NCBI GenBank assembly: GCA_032821775.1
Contig: JAVLRN010000011.1
Location: 2,356,001 to 2,420,000 of the forward strand
Direction of reading: 5' to 3'
Source of the DNA: Sanguinoderma infundibulare
Lineage: Eukaryota > Basidiomycota > Agaricomycetes > Polyporales > Polyporaceae
DNA: 64,000 nt
Shown here: positions 37,330 through 49,981 of the stretch, piece by piece
How positions within the stretch are numbered: position 1 is the stretch's first letter
Layout: the number at the start of each line of letters is the position of its first letter
Translations under genes and position numbers: made by a program
Notes under the pieces: generated by a model
Databases searched by the model: none
The model's input: only the letters and a program-made list of their open reading frames with translations
What the model was told of the DNA's origin: nothing

Positions 37330-38235
37330 ATGTCTCTTCCCAAGGTATCTTGCGCCCGCTGTACTCCTCTCGCTGATGGTTACTCATCGACTCCTGTGCG
37401 TACGTCGGTATCGTAGCGAATCATCAAGGTGCGCCTTCCATGACGTCCACACGACCACGTCTCCCCAACTCGTCATCTAACCTTCCGTGTCCCTTACCAT
37501 CCTCTGGATCTGTAGGAAACAGAACGCCTCGTCGCAGATCCAGCCCCAGGCATCACCGCCGCCCCACACGACGACAACCTCCGATACTTCGATGTAACGA
37601 TCCAAGGGCCCGACGGCAGTCCATTCCAGAGTGCGTGCGCCCTTTGTCTGCCCAAACACATCCTCTTAACAGCACATCCCTCTTTCGCTCCGCATTATAT
37701 ATCGCATTTCCAGATGGCGTCTTCAGGCTGGAGCTGTTTTTGCCCGAGGAGTACCCCATGAGCCCACCAAAGGTCCGATTTCTCACAAAGATCTACCATC
37801 CCAACATCGGTCAGTCGCACTCATCCTCCGCACCCGATTCTCCCTGATTGTCCACCCGTGCGCAGACAAGCTTGGCCGTATCTGTCTAGACATCCTCAAA
37901 GGTCCGTCCGATCTCTTTGTCTCCCTTCGCCTTTCCCGTCCTGTTCGCGTCCAAAGGAGCACTGCTTTTCTCTCCATTCATTGCGCCTTGCTTCCGGAAA
38001 TTACTGCTTCTACCTCCCTCGTTTCCCCCTGCATATCGTCTCACGCGGCTCGCTTGCAGACAAGTGGTCCCCCGCCCTCCAGATCCGCACCGTCCTCCTC
38101 TCGATCCAAGCCCTCCTCTCCGCGCCCAATCCCGACGACCCGCTCGCGACAGACGTCGCAAAGCACTACAAGGAGAACGAGAAGGACGCGCAGCGTGTGA
38201 GTCGCGAGTGGACCGAGAAGTACGCGTCCGCCTAG
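37330..38235 (+). CDS. ubc13: Ubiquitin-conjugating enzyme E2 Ubc13
   Basis: The exons give [20 protein letters not shown], then [55 protein letters not shown] and [20 protein letters not shown], ending EKYASA. About 150 residues, as for other Ubc13. The catalytic cysteine is in GRICLDIL (codon at 37882) and the HPN motif is intact. The first exon is only 15 nt (MSLPK), followed by an intron to 37413. Ubc13 pairs with an Mms2-type variant to build K63-linked chains in DNA-damage tolerance and signalling. The sequence is closely conserved to human UBE2N through [10 protein letters not shown], so the assignment is secure. Confidence 0.95.
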
Positions 38236-38672
38236 TCCCGTCCGTCCCGTCTTCCCTACCCCAACCTTCTTCCTACATGGTCTTCATACGCGAGTCATTG
38301 TGACATACATAGAAGAAGCTTGTTCGAATGTGTAATGTATGACTGTGTCTCTCGTCCCGCTATCCGGTCCGAGCCAGACGCTACGGGTATTGTATCCTGT
38401 GGGTCGATAACCACATACGATACATCGCAACTCTGGCCTGTTCTTCTATCTCCAGCGCGCCGCCCGTTCAGGCACGGCGCGCAACCACCCACAGACACCC
38501 TACAGCAACCAAATTCATATCAATATCCAAACAACGCTGTGGGATAGATCGTAGCATGGGGTAATACAACAACACTCCACCCGGGTATCCTACACACGTC
38601 CCTTCTTCGAGCAGTCTAGTAAACAGGAGCGACGCGATCCTTTCCACTCGCCCTTCGCGCGCGCCCACACGC
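38236..38672. other. Convergent 3' region, 437 bp
   Basis: The 3' UTRs of Ubc13 and the calcineurin subunit must share this space. No additional coding feature was found. Confidence 0.45.
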
Positions 38673-41320
38673 TCACGGCGCAGTCTCGTACCTCTTCATT
38701 CCCTTCGGCCGCCCCACCCTCCGTCCCCTCGCGATCCTATCCGCAAGCCTCTCCACCATCCCACCATCGCCCAGCCCCTCCTCCTCCAATGCCCGCTTGA
38801 TGAGCTCCTCTATGCCCTGCCGTCCTCCTTCGCCCTCGTCCGCGCCGCCCTCGTGCGCGAGCGACAAGCCGGGGATGCGCATGCTCGGCACGGGCACGAG
38901 CGGGAGCACGGACGACGCCGTGTAGTCGAACGTCGGCATGCGCTCGTTGGCCAGGTCCGACGCGCGCGCGTCGCTGAACGACCGGATCATCTTGCGCACC
39001 TGCTGTCCGTGCACGCCCAGCGCGTCCGGCGCCGCCCCGGGCGCCGAGAACCCGCCCGGCCACGACGTCGGCGTCGTCGTCGTCGTGCCTGGAAACCCGC
39101 CGGGCGGCGTGGGCGAGAGTTCGCTCGCGTTCTCGGCTTCTTCTCTGTGTTGCGTGCGCGTCAGACGTAGCAGGAGGTAAGAGAAAAGAGGAGAAAGGAC
39201 GGACCGAAGGAGCTGGAAGACCCTCTGCATCCTCCCGACGGCGAGGATCTTGTTCTTGATCTCCTGCCGCCGCTCCGCGATCTCCGTCGGGGACATGTTC
39301 GCGAAGGTGCGCGTCTCGTCGGCTTCGTCCGAGTCTTCCTCGTCGTCCAGGGCGCGCCTGCGCTCCGCGTCCTCCTCCTCGGACGACACACTCTCCAGCT
39401 CCTGGTCGGAGCAAACGGAGAGGATCGCGAGCAGCATCTCCGTGATCTTCGCCCCGACGAACGGCAGCGACCACGTGAAGGCGTCCATGAAGTTCGGGAG
39501 CCAGTACGGGTGCGAGGACGCGTTGTACTGTCTGTAAACCGCATTTCCGTTAACCGCCATTCGTTCTCCGATGCGCATTTTTATGAACCCGTGCGCGGTG
39601 GTGGAAGACGCACCGGATAGTGATGCTCTTGTTCTTGTACCTGATCACGGCACCACGGTTGTGGTACACGTCCAGATAATTGGGCGCGCTGAAAATGGTG
39701 ATCACCGACGGGAACTTCTTCGTCGGCGTCTTGCGGTGCATGGTGTATCCCGCGTCTTGTGCCTCGTGGCCGCGGAAGATGCCCAGTAGCTGGTTGCGCT
39801 CGAGAAATTTGCACGCAGCTTCGTATCTGTAAGACGTGCGTCTGTCAGGAATGGGAAGGCAGAACTACAGTGAACAGCGCGCATTACGTGAAGTAATAAC
39901 TGCATCCGCGGGTGTGGTTGTCCACAAACGGGACACCTGGAGGCAGACCATGAGGACGCTCGTATGTCGGATCTTGCTAAACAGCGCCAACGCGTCAACC
40001 AGTGGCGCACGAATGTATATGAGACTGCGCCCACCTCGTGTCCGAAGTTGGGTATAGGGTCTGCCCAGAGCAGGTCGCATAGCAGGCCCTTGGACGCTGG
40101 CTCCTCGAAGCGGTTTATCTGAAATCGCGAGACGCGTCAGACTGGCGTCAATGGTAATGGGGGTAGAGCGGAGCTAAAGGCGTACTCGCTCCAAGTCCCT
40201 GAGTGTTTCCAGCTCAGGCGAGATCCCTCCGTGGACACAGAAAAACCTCCGGTCGACGAGGGCTGTTATGGGGAGGGCTTGGAAGGATTTGATACATGCA
40301 TCGTACACTTCTGAGGAATACTTGTGCAGACCTAGAATGGCGGGGGTGTCAATCCGGATAGTCAGAACATATGAGAAGCACCACCAACATTCGCGTTTGA
40401 AGGTAAAATATTCTGTGAGATGCCTGCATTCGTGGTTCCCACGAAGCAGATACAATCGATTAGGATAATACAGCTTGAGGGCGTACAAATACAGCAAACA
40501 CTGGAGTGGGCATTCAGAATGGGCACAGGGTAGGGAGATGCTCGCGAAACACTGTGGTGCATAGCACTTTGGGGGCGGGTAGAACGCAAACATACAACGG
40601 GACGCGAATACTCGGGGAACAGTATATGCGGTCGGAGTAAAAAGGAAGAGGACAGAGGATGGACTTACCTCGATACCAAAACATCCTCTGTCAACGTAAT
40701 CTCCTAGAAAGAGATAGTTGTTCTCCTCGAACGAGCCACCAATCTCGAAAACCTTCATGAGATCATACTGTGGGGTGTCACACGACGAACAATTCGAGGT
40801 AGAAGGAATGTGCGCACATATTGGCCGTGAATATCTCCGCAGACTAGCGCGAATGGTGAATGAGGACAGACTTGGGCGATGGGTAACATCTAGGACGCAC
40901 CGGTGACGGGGCCAGGGACCTGAAGCATGTTCGGTTCGCGAGTCATGAGGTCGGTAGCCTGATCGAGGATGAACATGGCCTGCTCGTGGGAGATGCGGCC
41001 CTCGTGGAGGAAGTGTTCCCTAAGGAGGTCGACGTTGGGTCGTCTGCGGCCGGTAAAGGTATCGAGCACATAGAATTCGTCATCGAGAGGAATGTGCGGG
41101 GCGGGCGGTGTGACCTATGGTGCAGCCAATTATTAGCGAATGATATTAAAAGAATCGCGCACGCGATGGAGGTAGAAAGTGGACGTACATGGGGCGCCTG
41201 GCGGTCCTGTAAGCTTGTGCCAGGGGACGGTTCAACGGTTGGGAGGACTACTGACTGTGTTGCGTGGACCTGGTGGTAAGCGTTGGAGTAGTACCCGGGT
41301 TCCGCAACCATGTGAGACAT
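38673..41320 (-). CDS. cna1: Calcineurin catalytic subunit A (Ca2+/calmodulin-dependent protein phosphatase)
   Basis: Start ATG 41320 ([13 protein letters not shown]). The metallophosphatase core has [21 protein letters not shown] (about 40835), GDYVDRG (about 40700), [11 protein letters not shown] (about 40430), [10 protein letters not shown] (about 40225) and FSAPNYLD (about 39685). The regulatory arm follows: calcineurin-B-binding helix [20 protein letters not shown] (about 39430-39485), calmodulin-binding segment [19 protein letters not shown] (about 39205-39260), Ser/Thr/Pro-rich linker, and autoinhibitory segment [19 protein letters not shown] (about 38940-38990). The tail ends MKRYETAP. 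All metal ligands are intact. With calmodulin and the B subunit it dephosphorylates Crz1-type factors in cation, cell-wall and heat stress. Ten or so short introns, including ones inside GDIHGQ-Y and near the DYVDRG box. Confidence 0.96.
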
Positions 41321-42569
41321 GGCTGCCTGGGGATGGGATACACAACACTGGAGCAGGCGACTGCAGGCGGACGACGCGGACGACGATGAGGAGGGAGGAG
41401 AGTTGCCAGTGAGCGCGCCGCTTGTCAATGTCCGCGACGGTTTCGCCTGTCCCACGTGCGAGCCTCCGTTCCGACCGGAGGTCTTTACCTTGCTCTCCCA
41501 CGTCTCTCCTACTGGCAACAGTCGCCCCTTGCCCTCCCTTTCGTTTCTCTACGCTCCATCGAGCTCACCTCTCTGGATGAGCCGCAAATAGCGTGGGCAA
41601 TATCAATCACACCTGTATCCTCTCTGCCAGCCCAAACTAGCTATAACTTTTGCGCCATGCTCCGGAACAAGGCCTGTCCTCGTGTGTGCCTTTGTCGGAC
41701 GTCGGGCCACATTCCGCAGCATCAGGACCGGCTCTCTGCTCCGATTCGACCGCATCCTCAGCGCGTCGTGGGCGGGCGCTTTACATGTCGTCCTCTGGCT
41801 ACGACCGTCGACGGTGTCTGCCCTGGCCTATATCCTGTGACGAAGATGGATGCACGATATTCTGTTGAGCGATACATTGCCCGCACTGTGCATAAAACCC
41901 GACTCAACAGTTTCAAGGCATGCATAGTCGTGTCCCGCTCACCTGGGTTCGTCGTGACCTCCTCGGTACCATCCATTGCCCTCTGTGCATCGCTTCCTTC
42001 CACTTCATCCTCCCGTGTACGCAAGCACACCAACAAATTCAATCGTTGCGTTACCCGATATCGTACCCTGTTTTCTTGAGGACGCTGAATCAAGGGTGCT
42101 CATGGACACCTAGGGCCTGGAAAGCGGTTCAAACTCCATGTGGAAGCAAGCCTACGCGGCAGAGGCACGTAGCTCTCGAGCGGGAACTGATTATCTTCTT
42201 GTTAATATATCCTTTAGAGGTGAGCAGTTCTTGGGCCACTGCGCCGCTCCAGGCACTAAATCTAGAATCCCAGGATCCCTGTATTCGGATGTCCACCGCA
42301 TCCGGTGCTTCTGACTCCAGACCACACCCACCGCCTTCTTCTCCAATCACCGGTCTATGCGGATATCCTGTGGTTTTCGCTCACCATCGTTGTCCCAGTG
42401 CCATCTCGACTAAGCTCTGCGTCGCTTCCAACTTCCTGACTGCTTGTATTCAGGATACCTAACGTTCCTTGGAGATTTCACCATATATTCTTTCGCGACG
42501 TCGCACTTCAGGTCAACACGCCCACACCACACTACACAGAACGCCTTTCGAGTCTCGACGCAGTCCAAC
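41321..42569. other. Divergent intergenic region, 1.25 kb
   Basis: Promoters of calcineurin A (-) and the membrane protein (+) lie here. Overlapping open frames around 41450-42460 show no recognisable domain. An AT-rich CATATATTC stretch occurs about 85 bp before the 42570 ATG. Confidence 0.45.
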
Positions 42570-43563
42570 ATGCTTCATTCCTTCCCCAATCCTCGCTCAA
42601 TCGTTTTGGTCGTCGGTGTCGCTACTACCTTTACCTTGACACGTGCCGCACCGATGTCATCCTCCCAATCTCCCGACATACCTCCTGCAGAGCAGTATCG
42701 ACTAGTCGCCGATCCTTCGCCAAGTCATTCCCCGAAGCTCATGCGGAGAGATGTCGTCACCCGTCACGCAGAGAGGCACGTCAAAGAATCTGCTCCATAC
42801 TTCTTGACTGTGCTGACGCGATATATCAAGTGTGCATATTCTGGACTTCGTTATTCCAACCGACGACTTATCCCACTATCTCGTCGTTACACCCTCTGTA
42901 TCACAGCGCAGCATGGCTACCGCAACTCACGCCGTATATCTCGAATGTGAGTCTGGGCAATCACCAGTGTCCTTCACGACCTCATGGCTGACTTACACAT
43001 TGTTCGTAGCCGCAACCAGCGGGACGAGTGCCCCCGCGGATCCATGCTCGATGGTCGTGGAATACCCTTACCATATTGCAACCCTGACACTGCTGTCATG
43101 TACCTTTGTTACCCTTGTCGCCTACATCTTCTACGTTCTCTATCGAGCATGGCGTTCAAAGCGCATCCAGAGTAGTAACTGGACGAACGTCAGCGTGTTC
43201 TCTCCCAGAACGAAAACCAAGGTGCGGACATCACCCGTTAACACACTACCCACGTATGGTATTCGATGCGCAGTAATCTGATATGTCCCACAGCCCCGAC
43301 TCTCGCTGTCCCTCCCCGACACCGACAGCGCGCTCAGACACAAACCTTCCTCATCAACCCTTCACGATATCTCCGAGGAGCCCAACACACCCGCAAAATC
43401 AGTCTTGCTCTCCCCTCGGCCCCAGTCTCCCGGCCCACCGTCCTACACCACTAACGCCCCCATCGCGCTCCCCGAAAGCCCCGCGGTGGCCTGTTGCTCG
43501 CCGATCTCCATGTGCTCCCAGCGTACGGAGAAGCCATCGAGCTTCCTCTCGCTGAAGCGTTGA
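42570..43563 (+). CDS. Putative single-pass (type I-like) membrane protein
   Basis: Exons 42570-42829, 42912-42946, 43010-43221 and 43294-43563 join in frame to 258 residues. The N-terminus MLHSFPNPRSIVLVVGVATT looks like a signal peptide, with a small-residue cleavage region near TRAAP. About 100 luminal/extracellular residues follow, then a clear transmembrane helix (ATLTLLSCTFVTLVAYIFYV), a basic stop-transfer YRAWRSKR, and a Ser/Pro-rich cytosolic tail of about 110 residues ending SFLSLKR. The layout resembles a small sensor or adhesion-type protein, but no domain is recognised and no function is claimed. The acceptor at 42911 was chosen over one eight bases earlier because only it keeps the transmembrane frame. 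Confidence 0.6.
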
Positions 43564-44187
43564 GCGAGTCGTGATATCGTTTCTCGGATCGTTTCCAGAT
43601 AGCTACTGTGTTCCCGTCCGTCCTTGCGCAGCGCGTACCATGCATGCTCTCAGTCGTTCGTGTACGTGTGCTCTGCGATTCTGTCATTGACATTTCAGAT
43701 CAGATCAGTACGTATGAAAAACCTGTACACCCATCCTTGCCGTATAACCATGTACCATCCGCTAGCGACTAGACGCCTCGTAGAATATGTACATATAATG
43801 TGGACTCTGCATACATATATCCATTGGCGCCGTGATTACACGCATTGACATCCACTAGTGCAAACTCACAATAACGAGGGGCGAACCCGAAGAGTTCCAG
43901 AAAACGTCGTGGTGAAGGAACACATCTGGTCCGACGAAATGCGTCATTCTACGTGATTACCTGGCTCGGGGATATTCGAAGCATTGTAAATGTCAAGTCG
44001 GAGACACGTTTGTTGATGTCATGGAACCTCTTAAGACTCCAGTTGTTTATGATGTACATGCAACTTCCAAAGAGAGTCCAAACGACCACCGAAAATAATC
44101 CCAATAATAACAATAACCGACGCACGACAGAGCCGGCTCCCAGCGCCGCAAACCCAAGGACGACTCCAAACAAAACCGCGACCGCGG
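43564..44187. other. Convergent intergenic region, 624 bp
   Basis: This lies between the stops of the membrane protein and the zinc-finger protein. A hydrophobic minus-strand frame near 43949-44173 begins with TTG, not ATG, and is treated as chance. Confidence 0.45.
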
Positions 44188-44945
44188 CTACCGGTACTTG
44201 CAGATCTTCTCGTGCCGATTCCGTGCGTCTTTACGCGATAACTCCTTGCCGCACCACTCGCACGTCCGCACCGATGAGGACACAAACTTCCCGATCTCGG
44301 GGCACGGGTGGCGGTGGATCATGTGCCGCTTCATCTGGCGCGCTTGGACCTTCGTCCCGCACTTCTTGCACATGACCTGTTGTGTGCCCCACTGGCCGCC
44401 AGCAGGGGCCGCCGTCATCTTCGTCCTCTTCCTCGGGGGCTCCGGAGTGTCGGAGAGGTAGGGCAGATCGGAGTCGTCCTCCTCGTCTTTCACTACGTAC
44501 ACGACCGTCTTTTTGGCGGCGCGACGCTTCTTCTTCGGTGGCTCCGGAGACGGAGAACGGAGGTCGGGAAGGACGGGGTAGTTCTCCACATCCTCCTCCT
44601 TGTCTTCCACCGGCACGTTCTCGTCCTCATCCTCGTCGTCGGATGCCGATGTCGAGGCTCCTGGGGACGTCGCGACAGGCGGGGGAATGTACTGACCAGA
44701 AAGGGGGTATTCCAACCACCCTTCGTGGGTCGTCGGGAGGCCGAAGCCGGGATCGATCGTCTTTGGGTCCACGCACAGCGGTGGAGGGGATATCGACCTT
44801 GATAGAGAAAAATAAATCCAAATGCTACCAAAACGCGTCGACAGACTGCTTGCTGCTTACCTCACCCACGGGCGCGTGGACGACGTGTGCCGCGGCGCCT
44901 GAAGGGGCTCACTGTAGAGGGAAGAGTCGGTGAGGAGCGGTTCAT
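44188..44945 (-). CDS. Zinc-finger protein with paired C-terminal C2H2-like fingers
   Basis: Two exons (44945-44866, 44797-44188) give 229 residues from ATG 44945 (MNRSSPTLPST). The intron donor GTGAGG and acceptor ATCAAG restore frame into SPPPLCVDPKTIDPG. The middle is acidic and Ser-rich (DDEDEDENVPVEDKEEDVE) with basic nuclear-type runs PPKKKRRAAKK and PPRKRTK. The C-terminus has two adjacent fingers, CKKCGTKVQARQMKRHMIH (C-x2-C, H-x3-H) and CEWCGKELSRKDARNRHEKI with terminal Cys, so C2HC-like. This suggests a nuclear nucleic-acid-binding protein, possibly a transcription regulator. Target and pathway are unknown. The upstream frame without this intron lacks an ATG. Confidence 0.7.
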
Positions 44946-47262
44946 GAATATATACTCATGTGACTGACTAGTTATATTTGGAGGTGATATCGAACAACGA
45001 TTTGGACTTGTAAACGGCCGCCATTGGAGATCTGACGAATCATAAGCAGGATGTTTAGCGAGAGTCGGAAAGGGCATTTACGATGATCAGAAGCGGAGAA
45101 ATATAGGGGAAGAGCAGAGCGTGCAAATTGCGGAGGGAGGAGTGCACGATGGGCAGCGACGGGTGGGGGATGTAATCCAGTTGCTGAGGTCCGACGCGGA
45201 TTATATACAACAGTTTCGTCGCTGTCCCGCTTTGTCGAACAGTGTGGCCCATGGACGGCGTGCGAAGCAATGAGTGTGGCCGACACAATGGCTATGCGTT
45301 ATTCTCCGCATGAAAAAGCGCATCAAGGGCCACTGCGTCGCCGCAGAATAGTTTCTATGCCGCTTGAACATCGCACGCCTAGTCCAAGGCGTTAGCGCTC
45401 GGCCAACCCATTGGCTGCGGAATGTGCCGAGTGGCACAAAGGACAAAGGAGATCCGACGGCCAGAGCAACGTCTATGGGAATTCTGTGTGGGCAGTGAGT
45501 CAGCTACGGCACCCTCTGCCCAATGTTCACTAGAGCTTGGAGAGGGTCTGTTTCCGAGGCGAGCGCTACTAGTTGCAAATTAACGTTTAACCATCAGAAC
45601 CTTATCGGCCCAAACGGAATTGGCAACGCTACTCGCCTCCTCGTCGAGCCTTCCAGCGCGGAATTCAATGAACGCCGGTGTGATGGTGCTTACCATTCAA
45701 CAAGACCGAAAGTTGGTTTGCATCGTACGAAAGTTTGAGTGACGAAAGTGTGGATGGACGCCCGAAGCTAGCCACAAGCGTTCGCCGCAAGGAACGTTTT
45801 CAGTGACTTCAAGCTTGAATATCCAGAAAGGTACAATAAAGCTCACCTCTTTCGTCTCCTCTTTAACACCTTTCACCCGGCGAGAATATCCGAACTCCCA
45901 TGGGGACATGAAGCAGCATGAAGCAGGAGGTCTCTATTCAAGTCGAAGACGGGGCGCTATTGTGCATAGGTCTCCTTAATTAGGATCTGAGATCAGGCAA
46001 AGTTCGCCGCACCAACTCTTGCCTTATAGGATCTTCTACCGTCCTCGAGCGCAGTGCCCCATTGTCAGGCACAGCCGCCATGTCCCGAACTGACTCCCGG
46101 AGATTTTCGAATGGAATTAGCTGGCGATTTCTCCGAGGATAGCCCTGCATGTGCTCCCAAACCGATGAGCTGTCGCTGCGCTTCACGTCTGCTACATGAC
46201 AGGACTCTGCGGCGGTCTCCCAGTGTCCCACGCAGGATTTGCTGGACGACAAAGGTTCCTGAACGGGTCTTCAGGAATTTTCGCGAATTCGCGCCTCTTC
46301 GCGCGTGTTGGCAGCACACTGAGGGGGCTGCGCACGGACCGTGTTTGCGCGGCGCCACTACGAGGGCTTGTCCCCGTTTGCGCCTGTCTAATGTCCAAGG
46401 GTTGGAACTTGTACGCGAGCTCTTGATGGAGCGTGAGCCGCATCGCGCGGGCAACGACCGGTCCTGCCAGTGGGTCTTGTGCATGCACCGTGGGATTGCG
46501 CGACTCGAATGGTAAGCAGGTTGGTGGAGAGCGTGCAAGCCACGGAGGACCCGACCGTGCGCGAACAAAGGCAAGCACGCACGCTGGGGTGGAGTGCCGG
46601 GCAAACGCGGGTCAGCCAATCCGGTGCAACACAGTCGTACAAGCGCTCTCACAGGATCGATCATCCTGCATGATCGCTGATGTTATGTTGAGGGAAGAGC
46701 CTCCTGAAGGCCTGAAGCTTGAACAACCGAAATTCGAAGACGCTACGTGTCAAAATAGGGGGTCCCACGCCCCGTTGGGCGCTTCGCTTACCTTTTCTGT
46801 CGACCAAGACGACTCCATGAACTTTCCGACATTCACTGTCCGAGACACTGAACCATCTGCGTCTCTATTCGTTTCATGCGCTCCATTCCTGCAGGTTTCT
46901 CTGGTGTCACCTGAGGGGGAGGTCAGGTTGATCCTATGACATAGTTCACTGACAGATATCACCCGGAGGCCTTCACACCTCCAACTCATCCCCCCGGTGA
47001 GCGAACTCTGCATATATCCTTCTTTTCCTCACTTCCTCATCCAACTGTCTGCAGGATTTCTCTCCATTACCTGTCCCTCGATGAGGACCCACAAAAGCCT
47101 CCAATGCCGATCCGGAACACTTTCGGTTCACGTTCGGTCCCGCGGAGGCGACGCCAGATCGGCCCCCGACTGGTCAGCCTCTCAAGGGCGGGGCGGGGCT
47201 CTCGACGCCGCCCCACTCTCCTTCCCCACTACTGCCACTAGGGCAGCTGGTTCTGGGTGAAG
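44946..47262. other. Large divergent intergenic region, 2.3 kb
   Basis: This is the longest stretch of the window without a supported gene. Many overlapping 70-200 codon frames occur on both strands (especially 46050-46940), but none shows a domain, a plausible exon chain or a signal peptide. It must contain the promoters of the zinc-finger gene and kinase K1; lineage-specific genes could be missed. Confidence 0.45.
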
Positions 47263-49981
47263 ATGCAGTTCAACATGCTTCCTCTCTTCAAGCCTCTCTT
47301 CGCTTGCTTCGGCAAACTCAAGCCCGTCCCCAAGTCCAAGGCGACCAGGGTCGACGTGCCGAAGATCGCGGTCATCCCACCGCTCGAGGACATGCGTGTG
47401 CCCATGGATGAATCCGGTCTTGACAACCTGGTGCGTCCAATCCCCAGCGCTGCTTGTGGTCAGAGACCTGATCAACGGGCGGTTGACTAGGTCACGCGCG
47501 AGGTTCAACGTTCCTCCATGGTCGATGTCTTCGTCATCGCAAGCCCGTCCTCGATCATGCCCATCGAACGCCTGGTCCGGAACGTCGACACATCCATGCT
47601 CACTGTCCCGCCGTTCACTTTCAAGGCCCCACGAAGCGTCCCTCAGGAGCCCAAGGCTGCCACCAACCCCAGGTACCAGCCCAACCCGCTGTCTACCCCA
47701 GAGGGGCGACGCAAGTTCATCGCCGGTCTCCCACCCCCGCCCACTCCGCCCGTCAAGCCCACTCCGAGTCCAGTCAAAGAGGAGCACTCTGAGTTGCTCA
47801 ACTGGACGGGCTGGTTCCAAGGCGACCTCGTTCACGACGACTCCGACGATGACTTCAGCCTCTCGAGTTCGGGCTCGGGCTCGGGTTTGGAGAAGCTCAG
47901 CATGGACAACTTCCTCGTCATCTCGACGATCGGTCACGGTGCGCAGGGCAACGTCTACCTCGTCAAGCACCGCTCCACCCTGGTCTTCTACGCGCTCAAG
48001 GTGGTCCCGAAGCACGCGAGGAAGGGCAGGAACGGCTACTACGTCAACGTGTTCACGGAGCAGTACGCGCTCAAGACGGTGGCCGGCGACCCCCGCTTTG
48101 TCAACTTGCTGGGGACCTTCCAGGATGACAAGTACTTCTACATCCTCACGGTGAGTTGTACCTGTTTGCTTTTGTCGTGCGAGACTTTAGTTGAGCTGAC
48201 TGCGGCGATAGGACTTTTACGCATATGGCGACCTGCGGACGGAGATGCGTGAGTGGGACGACAAGTACGACGAGGACGATGCCCGGCTGTATGCCGCCCA
48301 GATGGTACATCTCCTCCACTCTCACGACGCGATACAACCACTCATGACACGGTTCAGGTGTCGTCGATTGAAGCGCTGCACAAGCGTCGGATTATCCATC
48401 GCGACATCAAGCCGGACAACTTCTTCCTTAACTCGCGCCACGAGGTCGTGCTCGGCGACTTTGGCCTCTGTCGTACATTCGGACGTTCCGTCGACGAACA
48501 GCCCTGGCGTGCAGCTGGAATCAAAGCCTGGATGTCGCCGGAAGATAGCCCGGACTACAACCAGGTGGCGGGCGGAGCGGACAAGGCGAAGGCTATATGC
48601 GGCACCCCACGCTACATCGCCCCCGAGGTGTACGATGTGAGCGGGTGGTACTCGTATGAAGCGGACATTTTTTCTCTTGGCGTGGTCATCTATGAGTTGG
48701 TCTATGGCAAGGTACGTGATTCACCTTTATTCTCTCTGGTGTTTTGGGCTTTGCTGATGTTCGTGTCCACGATAGCTGCCTTTTGGGATGCACAACGACG
48801 ACAATATGACCGACCTGATGCGTCTCACGGTTAGCGGGAAGTTGAAGTTCGACGACGACTCCGTGAGCGACGAAGCAGCTGATCTCCTCCGCATGGTACG
48901 TCGTTTCCCACTTGACTTCCCGTCTTCATCGCTGAATCAGTTTTGTATTTCAAATCAAGATGTTGGCCAAGGACCCGAGCAAACGTCCTAGCTGGAAGAT
49001 GATCAAGACCCATCCGTGGTTCCAAGCGATGTAGGTTTGGTGTGATGTGGCTGCCGGGTTGAGCTAATGAAGGTCTACAGTGATTGGCGAAACATCGCCT
49101 CCAAGTCTCAGCCTCCGACCCCGGTTATTTTTGAACATTTCGAACCGGTACGCTGACATCTTTCTTGGCAACAGTTTGGATGCTTACACCCTCTGCAGAC
49201 CGCGGAAGCCCGGTCCACCAAGTTTGGCAAGCCTTACACCGGAGACGATGCGCCGTACCCGTTCTTCGATTGGACCTCTCCCGAGATCCACTTCCAGCCA
49301 TCCGTCTCCACCGCCAGCTTGTTCAAGGTCTTCCGCGATTGGGTCGCCACTCCTGACATCCTCGCGGCCTCGGGATGGCCTGTCGTTGCATCCCAGAGCG
49401 ACACCCTTCCGATTGTCAAGCCCTCGCCGGCCCACAAGACTCCTGCCGCGGTTCCCGGTATCCTCAACACGCACGAGTCTATGTCGGCGATCATCGTCCA
49501 TGCACCGTTGGGTGGCCTCATGACCGCTCCCGTCGCCGACGACATGGTCTTCGGAGCTTCGTCCCCCGACTCCGATGCCATCGTGAAGCCCACGGCCACC
49601 AGCCATGCCGACACTGCGCTCACTGCTGACGCGACTATTTACGTCCCCGTTGCTTCCACCCTCGCGATCCCGAAGGACAACACCTTGGCAGTGTCCTCAT
49701 GCGACCACGCCTTTTCCCCCACGCTCGTTAATGGCGACGTGACGAAGAACGTTTCCAAAGGCTCCGTGCACCTGAAGCCTCCTCGTTCACCGCAGCGTGG
49801 GTCCACGGGCTCTCGTAGCTCGACGTCTTCTGTCGCGGGTTCCAGCGGCGACGTCCCCGGTGTCTCCTCCCCTTCACGGTCGCCAACGCGGGGGTCGTTC
49901 GGCAAGAAGGTTAGGGGCTTTTGGAAGTCGTTAGCCGGATCCAAGGGCGCGCGTCGTCGCGAAAACCGGAGCGGCGTTTGA
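47263..49981 (+). CDS. Serine/threonine protein kinase K1 (AGC-like, lineage-expanded)
   Basis: About 800 residues. A Pro-rich N-terminal region precedes a kinase domain starting near 47905: Gly loop IGHGAQGNV, lysine motif YALKVVPK, alpha-C region FTEQYALKTV with glutamate, catalytic loop HRDIKPDNFFLN, DFGLCRTFG, then an extended activation segment containing QPWRAAG and KAICGTPRYIAPE. It continues with WYSYEADIFSLGVVIYELV and ends near THPWF. After it come DDAPYPFF, a Ser/Thr/Pro-rich region and a basic tail (GKKVRGFWKSLAGSKGARR). Catalytic residues are intact, so an active kinase is expected. The GTPxYxAPE and HPWF blocks point to AGC-like kinases, but the insert and tail match kinase K2 at 58-61 kb rather than any named family. 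Substrate unknown. Confidence 0.9.

Noticed and set aside
43949..44173. Hydrophobic minus-strand frame (LLLLLGLFSVVVWTLF) just downstream of the zinc-finger gene.
   Set aside because: The frame opens with TTG rather than ATG, lies in the expected 3' UTR and has no conserved pattern.
46054..46939. Several overlapping 75-200 codon frames on both strands.
   Set aside because: Frames occur on both strands at once with Arg/Cys-rich composition typical of chance frames in GC-rich DNA; no splice chain or motif.
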